A DNA stretch of 35,541 bases from CAZHZT01 sp964537285 (GCA_964537285.1 CAZHZT010000055.1:1-35541); one strand, 5' to 3'; shown: positions 16,912 through 25,806, counted from the first letter of the stretch. Numbers and translations are program-made. The notes: generated by a model from the letters alone, not told the origin.

Positions 16912-17577
16912 CTATTCCTGAAAAGAGTACTGAATGATATTTGCTCCCATTCTTAGAGCCTGAAGGCGTACTTGCTCCGGATCATTGTGAACATCCGGAT
17001 CCTCCCAACCATCGCCCAGGTCACATTCATAGGTATAATAACACACCAATCGGCCTTCCCAAAACAAGCCAAAGCCTTGAGCAGGCTTATCATCGTGTTT
17101 GTGGATTTTTGGTAAGCCATTTGGAAAATCAAATTGCTGATGATAAATCTCATGCTCAAAAGGTAATTCCACAAAATCTTGCTCAGGGAATACCTGCTTC
17201 ATAGCTACCCGCACATAAGGATCCATCCCGTAATTGTCATCGATGTGCAAAAAGCCTCCTGCCATTAGATAATTACGCAAATTTGTAGCTTCATTGCTTG
17301 AAAAAACAACATTGCCGTGTCCTGTCATGTGTATAAATGAATAATTAAAGATTTCTGCACTGCCTACCTCAACAACTGCATTATCAATGGCAAAATTTGT
17401 ATTTAAATAAGCATTGCAAAAGCCTGCAAGATTGGGTAGAGAAGTTGGGTTGGAATACCAATCTCCTCCTCCATTATACTTCAGCAGCCCTAATTTAATG
17501 GCGTTGCTCTCTTCCGAAACATTAACCGCTGACACTAATAAACTCATCATTGCTAACAAAATTCCAATTCTAATCAT
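16912..17577 (-). CDS. Secreted DUF4159 family protein
   Basis: 221 aa with a short signal peptide (IGILLAMMSLLVSAV). The motifs KYNGGGDWYSNPTSLPNL, FIHMTGHGNV, AGGFLHIDDNYGMD and YTYECDLGDGWED match DUF4159 of Bacteroidota; the family has a glutamine-amidotransferase-like (flavodoxin/ThuA-like) fold and no established biochemical function. In many Bacteroidota genomes DUF4159 proteins sit near MoxR/BatA-type genes; here no such partners are in the window. Downstream of rsmE on the same strand, 135 bp apart, with triple hairpins between them, so cotranscription is doubtful. Confidence 0.85.
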   Translation of the reverse strand: MIRIGILLAMMSLLVSAVNVSEESNAIKLGLLKYNGGGDWYSNPTSLPNLAGFCNAYLNTNFAIDNAVVEVGSAEIFNYSFIHMTGHGNVVFSSNEATNLRNYLMAGGFLHIDDNYGMDPYVRVAMKQVFPEQDFVELPFEHEIYHQQFDFPNGLPKIHKHDDKPAQGFGLFWEGRLVCYYTYECDLGDGWEDPDVHNDPEQVRLQALRMGANIIQYSFQE

Positions 17578-17628
17578 CTTATTTAACTTTTTTTCCCGGG
17601 GCTTGCGCCGCCGGGCTAAGGTTATTTT

Positions 17629-17709
17629 GCTCCTAACGGAGCTTTTATGGCTAGACTAATTCGCTCCTGAGGGAGCTTTAAGGCTAGATTAACTTGCTCC
17701 TGACGGAGC
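17629..17709. repeat. Three tandem GCTCCTNANGGAGC hairpins
   Basis: GCTCCTAACGGAGC at 17629, GCTCCTGAGGGAGC at 17663 and GCTCCTGACGGAGC at 17696, spaced 34 and 33 bp, each followed by TTTA/TTTT and joined by GGCTAGA(C/T)TAA linkers. The last copy ends a few bases before the rsmE stop. They may act as terminator or RNA-stability stems. Confidence 0.8.
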
Positions 17710-17712
17710 TTT

Positions 17713-18426
17713 TTATAGTTTTGCAATATTGGTGATGTGGCAAGCCACTACACCTGCTGTCTCTGTCCTTAAGCGGCTTGGCCCTAGGTTGACGCCCTGG
17801 AAACCTGCTTCCAGAGCTTGCTCAATTTCCATTAAGGAAAAATCTCCTTCGGGGCCAATCAAGACAATGATTTCTTCCTTATCATCGATTGAATTCATCA
17901 AGCTATGTAAAACCTCATCGCCGAGGTAGGCAATATACGTTCCTACAGTCTCCCTTTTATTACGCCAATTATCTATAAACTGTTCAAAAGAAATCATAGG
18001 ATTTATGGTTGGGAGATAAGCTTTAACAGATTGTTTGGAAGCTGCTAGAGCGACCTTCTCCAAACGATCGATCCGCAACCGGCGCCGCTCAGAATGGAAA
18101 CAGGTAATAGGCGTAATCTCATCGACCCCTATTTCGGTAGCTTTTTCTACGAACCATTCCATTCGATCCATTGATTTTGTAGGAGCAATGGCAATGTGCA
18201 CTCGAAAATTTCGCTTTCCATATTGCATAAAACGCTCTTCTATCGCTATTACTACCCGCTTTTTGGCCGCTTCAATTATTTCACCTTTGTAATAGCCCCC
18301 TACCCCATCAATAAAAGCAACTTTATCGCCTACATCTCTTCGAAGTACTTGCACACAATGCTTTGACTCTTCCTCTGATAAGACGGCTTTATTCCCTTCA
18401 ATCTCATTGGTATAAAAAATTACCAT
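17713..18426 (-). CDS. rsmE: 16S rRNA m3U1498 methyltransferase RsmE
   Basis: 237 aa, SPOUT-class methyltransferase that methylates U1498 of 16S rRNA using SAM. The N-terminal PUA-like part (SEEESKHCVQVLRRDVGDKV) is followed by the SPOUT core with HSERRRLRIDRLEKVALAASKQS, LIGPEGDFS and the trefoil-knot end LGPSRLRTETAG, all diagnostic. The usual GPEGG is GPEGD here and the usual EQS is KQS, a variation I consider normal for this phylum. Length is normal. A -7 element (18449-18456) lies 23 bp upstream. Confidence 0.95.
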   Translation of the reverse strand: MVIFYTNEIEGNKAVLSEEESKHCVQVLRRDVGDKVAFIDGVGGYYKGEIIEAAKKRVVIAIEERFMQYGKRNFRVHIAIAPTKSMDRMEWFVEKATEIGVDEITPITCFHSERRRLRIDRLEKVALAASKQSVKAYLPTINPMISFEQFIDNWRNKRETVGTYIAYLGDEVLHSLMNSIDDKEEIIVLIGPEGDFSLMEIEQALEAGFQGVNLGPSRLRTETAGVVACHITNIAKL

Positions 18427-18448
18427 AAAATCGTGAAGTTAGTTTGCG

Positions 18449-18456
18449 CAAAGGTA
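18449..18456 (-). promoter_or_regulatory. -7 element for rsmE
   Basis: CAAAGGTA on plus reads TACCTTTG on minus, an exact TAnnTTTG match 23 bp before the rsmE ATG. Confidence 0.55.
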
Positions 18457-18540
18457 GTAAGTAGTTTTAATAAAGAAGTTTTTCATCCTATGTTTCCGTA
18501 ATTTTGACTATTAATAACTTCATTACTTCTACAATAATGC

Positions 18541-18548
18541 TAGCTTTG
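18541..18548 (+). promoter_or_regulatory. -7 element for rseP
   Basis: TAGCTTTG matches TAnnTTTG, 84 nt before the rseP ATG; no TTG at ideal spacing. Confidence 0.45.
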
Positions 18549-18631
18549 CGAACATTTGTTAACTGAGCTTATTTTTAACATAAGCAGTTTGCGTAAAAAG
18601 ACAAACAAAATAAAATTTAATACTTCTAGGA

Positions 18632-19960
18632 ATGGAATATGTGATTATTATCGGGCAATTAATGCTTAGTTTATCAATATTAATTGTTTTGCATGAAATG
18701 GGGCATTTCTTCCCTGCCAAGTGGTTTAATACAAGGGTAGAAAAGTTCTATTTATTTTTTGATCCTTGGTTTTCGTTAATTAAATACAAGAAAGGAGATA
18801 CAGAATACGGTATCGGTTGGCTGCCTTTGGGAGGATATGTGAAGATTTCAGGGATGATTGATGAGAGTTTCGATAAGGAACAAATGGCTCAGCCGCCACA
18901 GCCCTGGGAGTTCCGCTCAAAGCCGGCATGGCAGCGCCTTATCATCATGCTGGGCGGCGTTACCGTCAATTTCATCCTTGGTTTTATAATATTCGGAATG
19001 GTGCTGTTTACATGGGGAGAAGAGTATATCCCTAATGAAAATGTCACAGAAGGGATACATCCGGACAAGATGGGGTATGAATTAGGCCTCCGGGATGGTG
19101 ATAAAATACTTTCAATCGGAGGAGAGGCTTTTGATCGCTTTGAGATCGGAACAGTCATTCGGGCTATTGTCATCGGCGATGCCGATGTAATGACTGTGGA
19201 GAGAGAAGGTCAGCAGGTAAAGATTCCTATTCCAAACGAGTACATTACCCGCTTGACGAAAGAAAAAAACCGCTTATTTGAACCTCGTATTCCTTTCATA
19301 ATTTCTGCAGTTCCCAAGGAAGGGCCGGCCTACGAAGCCGGGCTTTTGGTGGAAGATAAATTAATAGCTGTAGATGGCCAGCCAACGCCTTATTTCCATC
19401 AAGTCAGAGATATTTTAAACGAGAAAAAAGGCCAGGAATTACAGCTTACAATCGATAGAGGCGGTCAGGAGCTGAACAAAACCCTTACCGTTACGGATAA
19501 AGGCAAAATTAAGGTCGGGGCCTACACAGCCTATCATTTCTTTGATACGGAAACGCAAAACTTCTCTTTTGGTCAGGCATTGCCCGCAGGTTTCAACAAA
19601 GGGGTAGGCTTCCTGAGTGATCAGATCAAAGCATTCGGCAAAATGTTCAGTGGAGACATCAACCCTTCTGATGGCTTGGGAGGCTTTGGTACGATTGCCA
19701 AACTTTTTCCAACTACCTGGAACTGGCAGCGATTTTGGGAAAATACGGCTATCCTTTCTCTAATCCTGGCTTTTATGAACCTCCTTCCTATACCAGCTTT
19801 AGATGGAGGGCATGTGATGTTTTTGCTATATGAAGTGGTTTCCGGCCGCAAGCCAAGTGATAAATTCATGGAGTATGCTACGCTAGCTGGCTTCGTACTG
19901 ATCTTAGGCTTATTAGTGTACGCGAATGGATTGGATATTTATCGGGCATTTTTTAAATAA
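18632..19960 (+). CDS. rseP: Site-2 intramembrane zinc metalloprotease RseP
   Basis: 442 aa, inner-membrane protease that cuts membrane-bound anti-sigma factors after a first cleavage (regulated intramembrane proteolysis). The zinc site HEMGH (H21, E22, H25) lies in the first membrane segment, and the third ligand motif NLLPIPALDGG (N383 to G393, D391) in a late one. Two PDZ-like regions lie between (about 125-215 and 215-300, with GLRDGDKILSIGG and GLLVEDKLIAVDGQ). Length is family-typical. Relevant to the window because a sigma factor with a single-pass partner is encoded at 34224-35431, but the distance makes any link speculative. Confidence 0.93.
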   Translation: MEYVIIIGQLMLSLSILIVLHEMGHFFPAKWFNTRVEKFYLFFDPWFSLIKYKKGDTEYGIGWLPLGGYVKISGMIDESFDKEQMAQPPQPWEFRSKPAWQRLIIMLGGVTVNFILGFIIFGMVLFTWGEEYIPNENVTEGIHPDKMGYELGLRDGDKILSIGGEAFDRFEIGTVIRAIVIGDADVMTVEREGQQVKIPIPNEYITRLTKEKNRLFEPRIPFIISAVPKEGPAYEAGLLVEDKLIAVDGQPTPYFHQVRDILNEKKGQELQLTIDRGGQELNKTLTVTDKGKIKVGAYTAYHFFDTETQNFSFGQALPAGFNKGVGFLSDQIKAFGKMFSGDINPSDGLGGFGTIAKLFPTTWNWQRFWENTAILSLILAFMNLLPIPALDGGHVMFLLYEVVSGRKPSDKFMEYATLAGFVLILGLLVYANGLDIYRAFFK

Positions 19961-20010
19961 TGATTCTTATTATGGCCTATAAAATTATAAACAATTAAGG
20001 CAGCAAAGGC

Positions 20011-20042
20011 TTGCATAATAGCTCACTTTTTGCTTATCTTTG
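20011..20042 (+). promoter_or_regulatory. Promoter of the tRNA-Leu gene
   Basis: TTG (20011-20013), 21-bp spacer, TATCTTTG (20035-20042): the best full match in the window to the Bacteroidota -33/-7 promoter. The tRNA starts 23 bp downstream. Confidence 0.7.
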
Positions 20043-20065
20043 CGTCCGCTATCAATGTAAAATAA

Positions 20066-20149
20066 GCCGAAGTGGCGGAATTGGTAGACGCGCTGGATTC
20101 AAAATCCAGTTCTGGCAACAGAGTGCGGGTTCGATTCCCGCCTTCGGTA
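20066..20149 (+). tRNA. tRNA-Leu (anticodon CAA)
   Basis: Class II tRNA with a long variable arm. Acceptor GCCGAAG pairs with CTTCGGT (G1-U72 wobble), D-loop AATTGGTAGACGC, anticodon stem CTGGA/TCCAG with loop TTCAAAA (anticodon CAA at 20100-20102), variable arm TTCTGGCAACAGAGT, T-arm GCGGG-TTCGATT-CCCGC, discriminator A at 20149. CCA is not encoded; CTA follows. Confidence 0.97.
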
Positions 20150-20187
20150 CTAGTTTAGCCTAATCAAAGGCAAACAACAATCAATAA

Positions 20188-20223
20188 ACATGAGTCATCC
20201 TGAAAATTCGGGATGGCTCATGT
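20188..20223. repeat. ACATGAGTCATCC hairpin, second copy
   Basis: Arms ACATGAGTCATCC and GGATGGCTCATGT (one G-U pair) around a short AT-rich loop; near copy of 9585-9626. It lies 38 bp after the tRNA and may terminate its transcript. The rest of the 196-bp gap to the peptidase start shows nothing further. Confidence 0.65.
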
Positions 20224-20345
20224 TGTTGTAGTACTAAGCTTATCTTTTTTCTTGGCATTTTGTATCATTTGCAGGCTTCTAGAAGTAATTAAGAATGAAT
20301 CAGGGATCGATTCCCTCCTATTTTTTCATTAATTACTTCAAATTT

Positions 20346-23300
20346 ATGCAAAGGCAAGCAAAGTTACCCTTACTTCTATTGGCGAGTCTAATTTTTTGGT
20401 TTCCAAATATAATTGTTGCTAACAATCCCTGGAAACTTATCAATGAAGATGAAATAGATGCAACACACCTAAATCGCCCAACCATTCCGAATAAGTATTT
20501 GACTTTCCATTTGGCCATGGAGAGTTTGCAAACTATTTTAACTCAAGCGCCTCTAAGATTTGCTGCCGATTCTCATAAGAAGCAAGTAGTTCTTGAAATC
20601 CCTATGCCCAACGGTGAAATGGAGCGCTTTCAAATTCAGGAAGCCCCTATTATGCATCCCGATTTGGCAAGAAAATACCCTTTACTCCATTCCTATGTCG
20701 GAGCAGGGATCGATGATCCTACGGCTAGTTTAAGGTTCGACCTGACACCGTTTGGGTTTCATGCCATGATTTTATCCGGGCGACATGGAGGAGTATTTAT
20801 TGATCCATACGCCCAAAATGACACACAGCATTATATAGTGTATTACCAAAAAGATTTAAGTAAAGACACTCAGTTCAAATGCTATTTTAGCGATAATGAA
20901 GATACACACTCTGGCATGGTTCCTAGTACAAGCCAAAACATTCAAGGCGATTGTATGCTGCGCACTTACCGTCTTGCTTTGGCTTGTACAGGAGAATACG
21001 CCGACTTTCACGGTGGAACCAAAGCTTCGGTGATGGCAGCATTTCATACTACAATGACTCGCGTAAACGGAATATTTGAACGAGATGCAGCCATCAACCT
21101 TGAACTCATAGCCAATACAGATGAGTTGATTTTTTTAGACGCCGCTACAGATCCTTACACGACTTCTTTTCCAACAGGAAACCAGGCTGTTTGTGATGAT
21201 ATTATTGGAAGTGCCAATTATGATATCGGGCACCTCCTGGGAATAGGTGATGGCGGGTCTGCCGAACGAAGTTCTTGCTGTGTTGAAGGCTTAAAAGCCG
21301 AAGGATACTCAACTCTTGCTTCACCTGTAGGAGATGGTTTCGATATTAATTTTGTTTCCCATGAGTTTGGCCATCAATTTGGATGCAGCCATACGGCTAG
21401 CGCCACTTGTAATAACACCCCTTCCACTTCCGTAGAACCCGGAAACGCTTACACGGTCATGGGCTTTGATTTCTTTTGCGATCCTATTATCGAAGATGTG
21501 AGGGGGGCTTATTTTCATGCTATTAATATTTTGGAAATAACAGAAAACATAATCAATGGTCCGGCAGGTAGCTGCGCGACAATTACAGACCCGGGGAATA
21601 CACCTCCAAGTGTGGACGGCGGCAATACGCACTATTACCTGCCTGTTTCTACCCCCTTCAAATTGACTGCCGAAGGAAATGATATCGACGGAGATGCCTT
21701 GACTTTTTGCTGGGAACAAATGGATAATGAAGAAGTTGTTAACCCTCCTGTTCCTACGAATACGGCAGGCCCGGCATTTCGTTCCTATGATCCGGCAGAA
21801 GCCCCTTTTAGGTATTTTCCGGCTATTGAATATATCGTAGATGGAACAGATTATCTTTGGGAAGTGCTCCCAGGCGTTAGCAGGGTAATGAACTTTCGCG
21901 TAACTGCAAGAGATAACTTCCCCGGAGGAGGTTGCACTGATATAGACGATGTGGATTTAACTTTCACAGAAACCGCCGGCCCTTTTTTGGTGGAAAAGCC
22001 AAATGTAAATGAAACGTGGTATCAGGATGCTTTGTATACCGTTTCATGGGATGTTGCCAATACGGACAAAGAACCCGTTTCTTGTGCTGAAGTTGACCTT
22101 TTACTATCTCTTGATGGTGGATACACCTATCCTATTATCCTGGCAACTGAAGTAGCGAATGATGGTTCACATGTGATCACAGCCCCGCAGGTATCTACCT
22201 CAATGGCAAGAGTAATGGTTATCTGCTCTGATAACATCTTCTTTGATATTTCCGATGAAAACTTTTCCATTGAGGTGGCCACTGCACCTTCCTTAACCAT
22301 GGCCATTAATCCACCCAAACAAGAAGTTTGTGGTATCACCGAAAACGGGAACTATACTCTATCCTTTAGCTCACTAGGCGGTTTCAATGAGGAAATAACA
22401 CTGGATGCTACAGGTATTCCATCGGGTGCTGTTTTTAGCTTTTCTGAAAATCCAGTCATCCCTCCAAAATCGGTAGATTTAATTTTGGATGACTTAGAAA
22501 ACGTTGTTACAGGCAGCTACACAATTACCATAACTGCTGCCACGGCTTCAACGACCATTGAGCAAGAAGTCTCCATTAATGTAAATAACGATCTCCCCGA
22601 TATGATCAATCTCACTTCTCCCATAGATGGAGCGACCAATGAATTATTACTTCCTGCCTTTTCCTGGGAAGAAGGAGGCAATACCAATACTTACATTTTT
22701 GAGATCGCTACGGATGCTGAATTTGGAAATTCTTTAATAGAAAGAAGCTATCTTAATGAAAATAACTACATACTCTCAAAAGCATTGGAACCATTGACGG
22801 TCTACTACTGGCGTGTCCTGCCGGAAAGTACTTGTATAGAAAGTGCAGAAGAAGCAACTGTTTTTTCTTTTCAAACGAGTGGTGAAGTTTGTAAGCAATA
22901 TACCAATGTAGAGCCCGCTTACATCCAGGGTTTTTTAAATTCTATAACCTCTACGATTACTATCGAAGAAGATTATGAGATTCTTGATGCCAATATTTCG
23001 ATGGAAATTTATCATAAGTTAGTCGGAGATTTGAAGGCAAGCCTGACTTCCCCTTCAGGCATTACTATTGAATTATTTAATCGCCCCGGGGTAACCTCAT
23101 CAAATCCATTTGGCTGTACGAGAGATGATATGCTTGTAACCTTTGATGATGAAACCAGCAGCACTTCAGATGATTTTCATAATACATGTATTTCCGGAAC
23201 AGATTATGCCATTGAAGGGGCTTTTCAACCTATAAACGCTCTGTCGGCACTGAATGGCCAGAGCTCGCTTGGCGATTGGGTGCTTACAGTTTCTGACGAA

Positions 23301-23642
23301 AAGTTTTCACATGCAGGAGCCATTGACAGCTGGTCACTGGAATTCTGTTTGGATGCCGGAGGCACCTCTGGCAGTAGCCAGCCAGATTCAAAATTAAATT
23401 TTAATTTATTCCCTAATCCGGCAAGTAATAATATAACCTTGGCTTTAAGCCAACCGACTTCCTCCCGGTTAAGGATTATGATTTATGATGTAATAGGAAA
23501 TTTGCACAAAGAGATTACAATGGAAAAAACAGCACCATTTTTCCAACAACAGATTGATTTACATGATCTTCCAGCTGGAAGCTATCTGATTTTGCTAAGA
23601 GATAGCAACACAATTGGCAGGCAATTATTTATTAAGCATTAG
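20346..23642 (+). CDS. T9SS-exported reprolysin-like (M12B) metallopeptidase with P-domain
   Basis: 1098 aa from the ATG at 20346. An earlier ATG at 20295 would put 17 residues before the signal peptide MQRQAKLPLLLLASLIFW, so I choose the later one. A propeptide-like region (to about 200) is followed by the catalytic domain with the extended zinc motif HEFGHQFGCSH (H339, E340, H343, H349) and a downstream YTVMGFDFFC met-turn-like segment. Ig/FN3-like beta domains then follow (about 420-850), then a proprotein-convertase P-domain (about 855-1000, GDLKASLTSPSG, GDWVLTVSD...GAIDSWSLEFC). The T9SS type A sorting domain is at 1019-1098 (LFPNPASNNITLAL). Expected at the cell surface or released; probably degrades proteins outside the cell. 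Confidence 0.92.
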   Translation: MQRQAKLPLLLLASLIFWFPNIIVANNPWKLINEDEIDATHLNRPTIPNKYLTFHLAMESLQTILTQAPLRFAADSHKKQVVLEIPMPNGEMERFQIQEAPIMHPDLARKYPLLHSYVGAGIDDPTASLRFDLTPFGFHAMILSGRHGGVFIDPYAQNDTQHYIVYYQKDLSKDTQFKCYFSDNEDTHSGMVPSTSQNIQGDCMLRTYRLALACTGEYADFHGGTKASVMAAFHTTMTRVNGIFERDAAINLELIANTDELIFLDAATDPYTTSFPTGNQAVCDDIIGSANYDIGHLLGIGDGGSAERSSCCVEGLKAEGYSTLASPVGDGFDINFVSHEFGHQFGCSHTASATCNNTPSTSVEPGNAYTVMGFDFFCDPIIEDVRGAYFHAINILEITENIINGPAGSCATITDPGNTPPSVDGGNTHYYLPVSTPFKLTAEGNDIDGDALTFCWEQMDNEEVVNPPVPTNTAGPAFRSYDPAEAPFRYFPAIEYIVDGTDYLWEVLPGVSRVMNFRVTARDNFPGGGCTDIDDVDLTFTETAGPFLVEKPNVNETWYQDALYTVSWDVANTDKEPVSCAEVDLLLSLDGGYTYPIILATEVANDGSHVITAPQVSTSMARVMVICSDNIFFDISDENFSIEVATAPSLTMAINPPKQEVCGITENGNYTLSFSSLGGFNEEITLDATGIPSGAVFSFSENPVIPPKSVDLILDDLENVVTGSYTITITAATASTTIEQEVSINVNNDLPDMINLTSPIDGATNELLLPAFSWEEGGNTNTYIFEIATDAEFGNSLIERSYLNENNYILSKALEPLTVYYWRVLPESTCIESAEEATVFSFQTSGEVCKQYTNVEPAYIQGFLNSITSTITIEEDYEILDANISMEIYHKLVGDLKASLTSPSGITIELFNRPGVTSSNPFGCTRDDMLVTFDDETSSTSDDFHNTCISGTDYAIEGAFQPINALSALNGQSSLGDWVLTVSDEKFSHAGAIDSWSLEFCLDAGGTSGSSQPDSKLNFNLFPNPASNNITLALSQPTSSRLRIMIYDVIGNLHKEITMEKTAPFFQQQIDLHDLPAGSYLILLRDSNTIGRQLFIKH

Positions 23643-23668
23643 ACTTTTTTCTAAACTGGAATTCTGAA

Positions 23669-23809
23669 ACGATTCTCGCTTTGAAAAATAAACGCGCCTA
23701 CGGCGCGAAATTCCTTTGAGAGGGAGGCCGAAAGGGCTATTTTGCTTCGCAAAATAGCCCTTTCGGCCTCCCTCAAAAGAAAATATCGCCGCGAAGCGGC
23801 GTAAATTTG
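23669..23809 (-). repeat. Dispersed copy of the 180-bp palindromic repeat, nearly complete
   Basis: Inverted relative to the 1-470 array, with all three hairpins kept: GCGCC-type, the 26-bp central stem (23720-23745 / 23749-23774, loop TTC) and GCCGC-GAA-GCGGC. It sits between the peptidase stop and the convergent thioesterase gene, starting 27 bp after the peptidase stop. Confidence 0.88.
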
Positions 23810-23847
23810 GTTTCGGGTTTCCAAAACGATAATTGCTGCCTTCCCCA

Positions 23848-24270
23848 CTAAATCACTTCTTTACTCGACCGATAGACCGTTCCCCTGAAATAATAATAAA
23901 CCTCCTCTTCCTCGTTCATAACATTCACATCAAAGTCAGCGGTTTTATAACTCACATTAAGTGGTTTGGCTTCCGCGAAAAGAACATCCCCTTCTTTGGC
24001 AGCTTTTGAAAACACCATACTTCCATTGATGGATACGGCCACTCTTCCATAAGAATTTGAAGCAAAGGCAAAAGCACTATCCGCAAAGGTGTAGGCTATG
24101 CCGCCATGTAAAATACCATGCCCATTCAGCATTTCTTTTCTTACTTGCATCTGCAATTTGCAGTGGCCCTCTTTCACGAATACGGCTGTTGCCCCAAGCC
24201 ATTGAGTGCAGTAATCATGTTCCATCATCTTATGGTAAACAGCCAGAGCCCGTTCATCTTGTTTTGTCAT
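23848..24270 (-). CDS. PaaI-type hotdog thioesterase
   Basis: 140 aa, cytoplasmic hotdog-fold acyl-CoA thioesterase. LNGHGILHGGIAYTFADSAFAFASNS is the PaaI signature, with the HGG turn at 55-57 and the catalytic-type aspartate D64. PaaI hydrolyses hydroxyphenylacetyl-CoA-type thioesters in phenylacetate degradation; no other paa genes are visible here, so the acyl substrate is open. Start ATG at 24270. A 110-bp palindrome (24293-24402) lies 22 bp upstream. Confidence 0.9.
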   Translation of the reverse strand: MTKQDERALAVYHKMMEHDYCTQWLGATAVFVKEGHCKLQMQVRKEMLNGHGILHGGIAYTFADSAFAFASNSYGRVAVSINGSMVFSKAAKEGDVLFAEAKPLNVSYKTADFDVNVMNEEEEVYYYFRGTVYRSSKEVI

Positions 24271-24292
24271 ATGCTTCTTGTTAAAAATTTTA

Positions 24293-24402
24293 GTTCTTTG
24301 ACATTAATTGTGATAAAATGGAACTTCAAAATGATAAGCCTTTCAGCCACAAGAGCATTCAAGGCTTATCATTTTGAAGTTCCACACAATTTGTCAAAGA
24401 AC
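24293..24402. repeat. 110-bp palindromic element, second copy
   Basis: GTTCTTTGACA (24293-24303) and TGTCAAAGAAC (24392-24402) bound perfect 22-bp inner arms (start GGAACTTCAAAATG). The loop (TTCAGCCACAAGAGCATTCA) is the reverse complement of the 16469-16488 loop, so this copy is inserted in the opposite orientation. Confidence 0.87.
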
Positions 24403-24454
24403 GAAATTTTATTTTTCACCCTAAAAAATTTCCCCACTATAAACGAAAATTACT

Positions 24455-24462
24455 TATATTTG
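24455..24462 (+). promoter_or_regulatory. -7 element heading the exported-protein block
   Basis: TATATTTG matches TAnnTTTG. It lies 37 bp before a small open frame (24499) and 217 bp before the OMP-like gene at 24679. The remaining part of this 408-bp gap is the palindrome 24293-24402. Confidence 0.45.
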
Positions 24463-24498
24463 ACTATCATTTTAAGATCTCAGAAAACAAATATTGTG

Positions 24499-24624
24499 AT
24501 GAAAGTAAAAAATAGCTCGATTATTTCCCTCCTTCCTTTGGATAAATCATTACCGTTTTTATCCTCCCACTTCTTTCCTGCTTGCTCCCCAAGCTCCAGT
24601 GGTTCCCTTTCAAGCCCTAACTAA
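24499..24624 (+). CDS. Possible small leader ORF
   Basis: 41 codons, ATG to TAA, rich in serine, leucine and proline, beginning MKVKNSSIISLLPLDKS. It lies between a -7 element and the OMP-like gene, so it would sit in that transcript's leader. No similarity is recognised, and the composition gives no clear coding signal; it may be chance. Confidence 0.25.
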   Translation: MKVKNSSIISLLPLDKSLPFLSSHFFPACSPSSSGSLSSPN

Positions 24625-24678
24625 AAACACCCTTTTTCCCAATAAAAAGCTTTCAATAACAAACGCACATCAATCATT

Positions 24679-25806
24679 ATGAATGCAAACCTTTACCACT
24701 TAAGAAAATCAATAACCGGCTTGTTATTCTCCTTGTCGATGGCTTTATTTATAATCGGCATTCCCTATGAGGGTATATGCCAAATAGTAAAAACCATTAC
24801 TACTTCTGACTTCGACCGGATAGGTAATAAAATCCTGATTTCTTTTAATATTCCAGCAGAAGACAACGCTTATGAGTATAACGTTAAATCGGCCTACATT
24901 ATCAGTGCAGATTATGGCACCATTGAAATGCGTACCAAAGAAGGTAATCTCCAAGATTTAAAACCGGGTAACACGGAGCCCTATCAGTTTACATGGGATG
25001 TATTTCAAGATGTTGACAACTTCAACTCCCCAACAAGTGCTCGCATTAACCTGGAATATAATGATGCTACAGCGATGCGTGTACAAAAAATAGAAGCTAT
25101 ACAAGAACAACAGGAAACTAAGAAAACTAAGAAAAAAAACCGTAACAAGAAAAAGCCCTTCTATACCATTGGCCTTGTTGCAAGAGGAGGGCTTTCTCAT
25201 TTTATCGGTCAATCAGATGTAGAAACGCCGGTTCCCCTGATCAATATAAATGGAGGCAACTGGGGGCAAATCCAAACCTATCCTTACGGGCACGATATAG
25301 GGGCTGCTCTTGAGATAAGGCTTTCGAACGCCGTTTATTTAAAAGGAGAAGCCTGTGTTGCCGCCAGAAAATGGGTATATTCCTACGGAGGCGAAAGAGT
25401 TGATATCCTTCTAAATGATTACCGGATAAATGGCGGCTTTAAATTTGGCCCATTATTGCTAGGTGGTTACGTAACTCAACTTCAATCCGCTGGCCTTAAA
25501 TCGGGAAGCGAACGATTAGACTTATCCCTGGATATGTTTAAAAATGACTACGGGCTAACTATTGGCCTGGAGTCCAGGCCTAGACGTAAGGGAAAGAAAC
25601 TCTCAGAAGACAATTCATACGCTACCCGCAACATACTTTGGGGTATCGGCTACGAACTAAGTTTACTAAGCGCAATCGAAGGTTCTCCAATCAACAGAGA
25701 CTTTACCGACTTTGGTCCCAATTCATTCCAGGTACGTTATCTGACAAGTGAAACCGTTAAATTCAATACTGGCTTTGCTTATCTTAAGTTCGGCATAAGA
25801 TTCTAG
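24679..25806 (+). CDS. Exported outer-membrane-type hypothetical protein
   Basis: 375 aa with an N-terminal hydrophobic export signal (about 11-35). A beta-rich domain (about 36-130; KILISFNIPAEDNAYEYNVKSAYI) is followed by a strongly basic linker at 148-159 (KKTKKKNRNKKK). The C-terminal half has alternating beta-strand-like segments (FYTIGLVARGGLSHF, VYLKGEACVAARKW, NGGFKFGPLLLGGYV) and ends in phenylalanine, FGIRF, as outer-membrane barrels do. I infer a periplasmic domain plus barrel. It is the first large gene of the block with caspase 1, LPP20-like and DUF4384-like genes. A weak terminator after it makes cotranscription with caspase 1 uncertain. Function unknown. Confidence 0.7.
   Translation: MNANLYHLRKSITGLLFSLSMALFIIGIPYEGICQIVKTITTSDFDRIGNKILISFNIPAEDNAYEYNVKSAYIISADYGTIEMRTKEGNLQDLKPGNTEPYQFTWDVFQDVDNFNSPTSARINLEYNDATAMRVQKIEAIQEQQETKKTKKKNRNKKKPFYTIGLVARGGLSHFIGQSDVETPVPLININGGNWGQIQTYPYGHDIGAALEIRLSNAVYLKGEACVAARKWVYSYGGERVDILLNDYRINGGFKFGPLLLGGYVTQLQSAGLKSGSERLDLSLDMFKNDYGLTIGLESRPRRKGKKLSEDNSYATRNILWGIGYELSLLSAIEGSPINRDFTDFGPNSFQVRYLTSETVKFNTGFAYLKFGIRF

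Noticed and set aside
17629..17709. CRISPR-like short repeats
   Set aside because: Only three 14-bp hairpins with similar, not unique, spacers.
23651..23848. 65-codon minus-strand frame after the metallopeptidase
   Set aside because: Translation of the dispersed 180-bp repeat copy.
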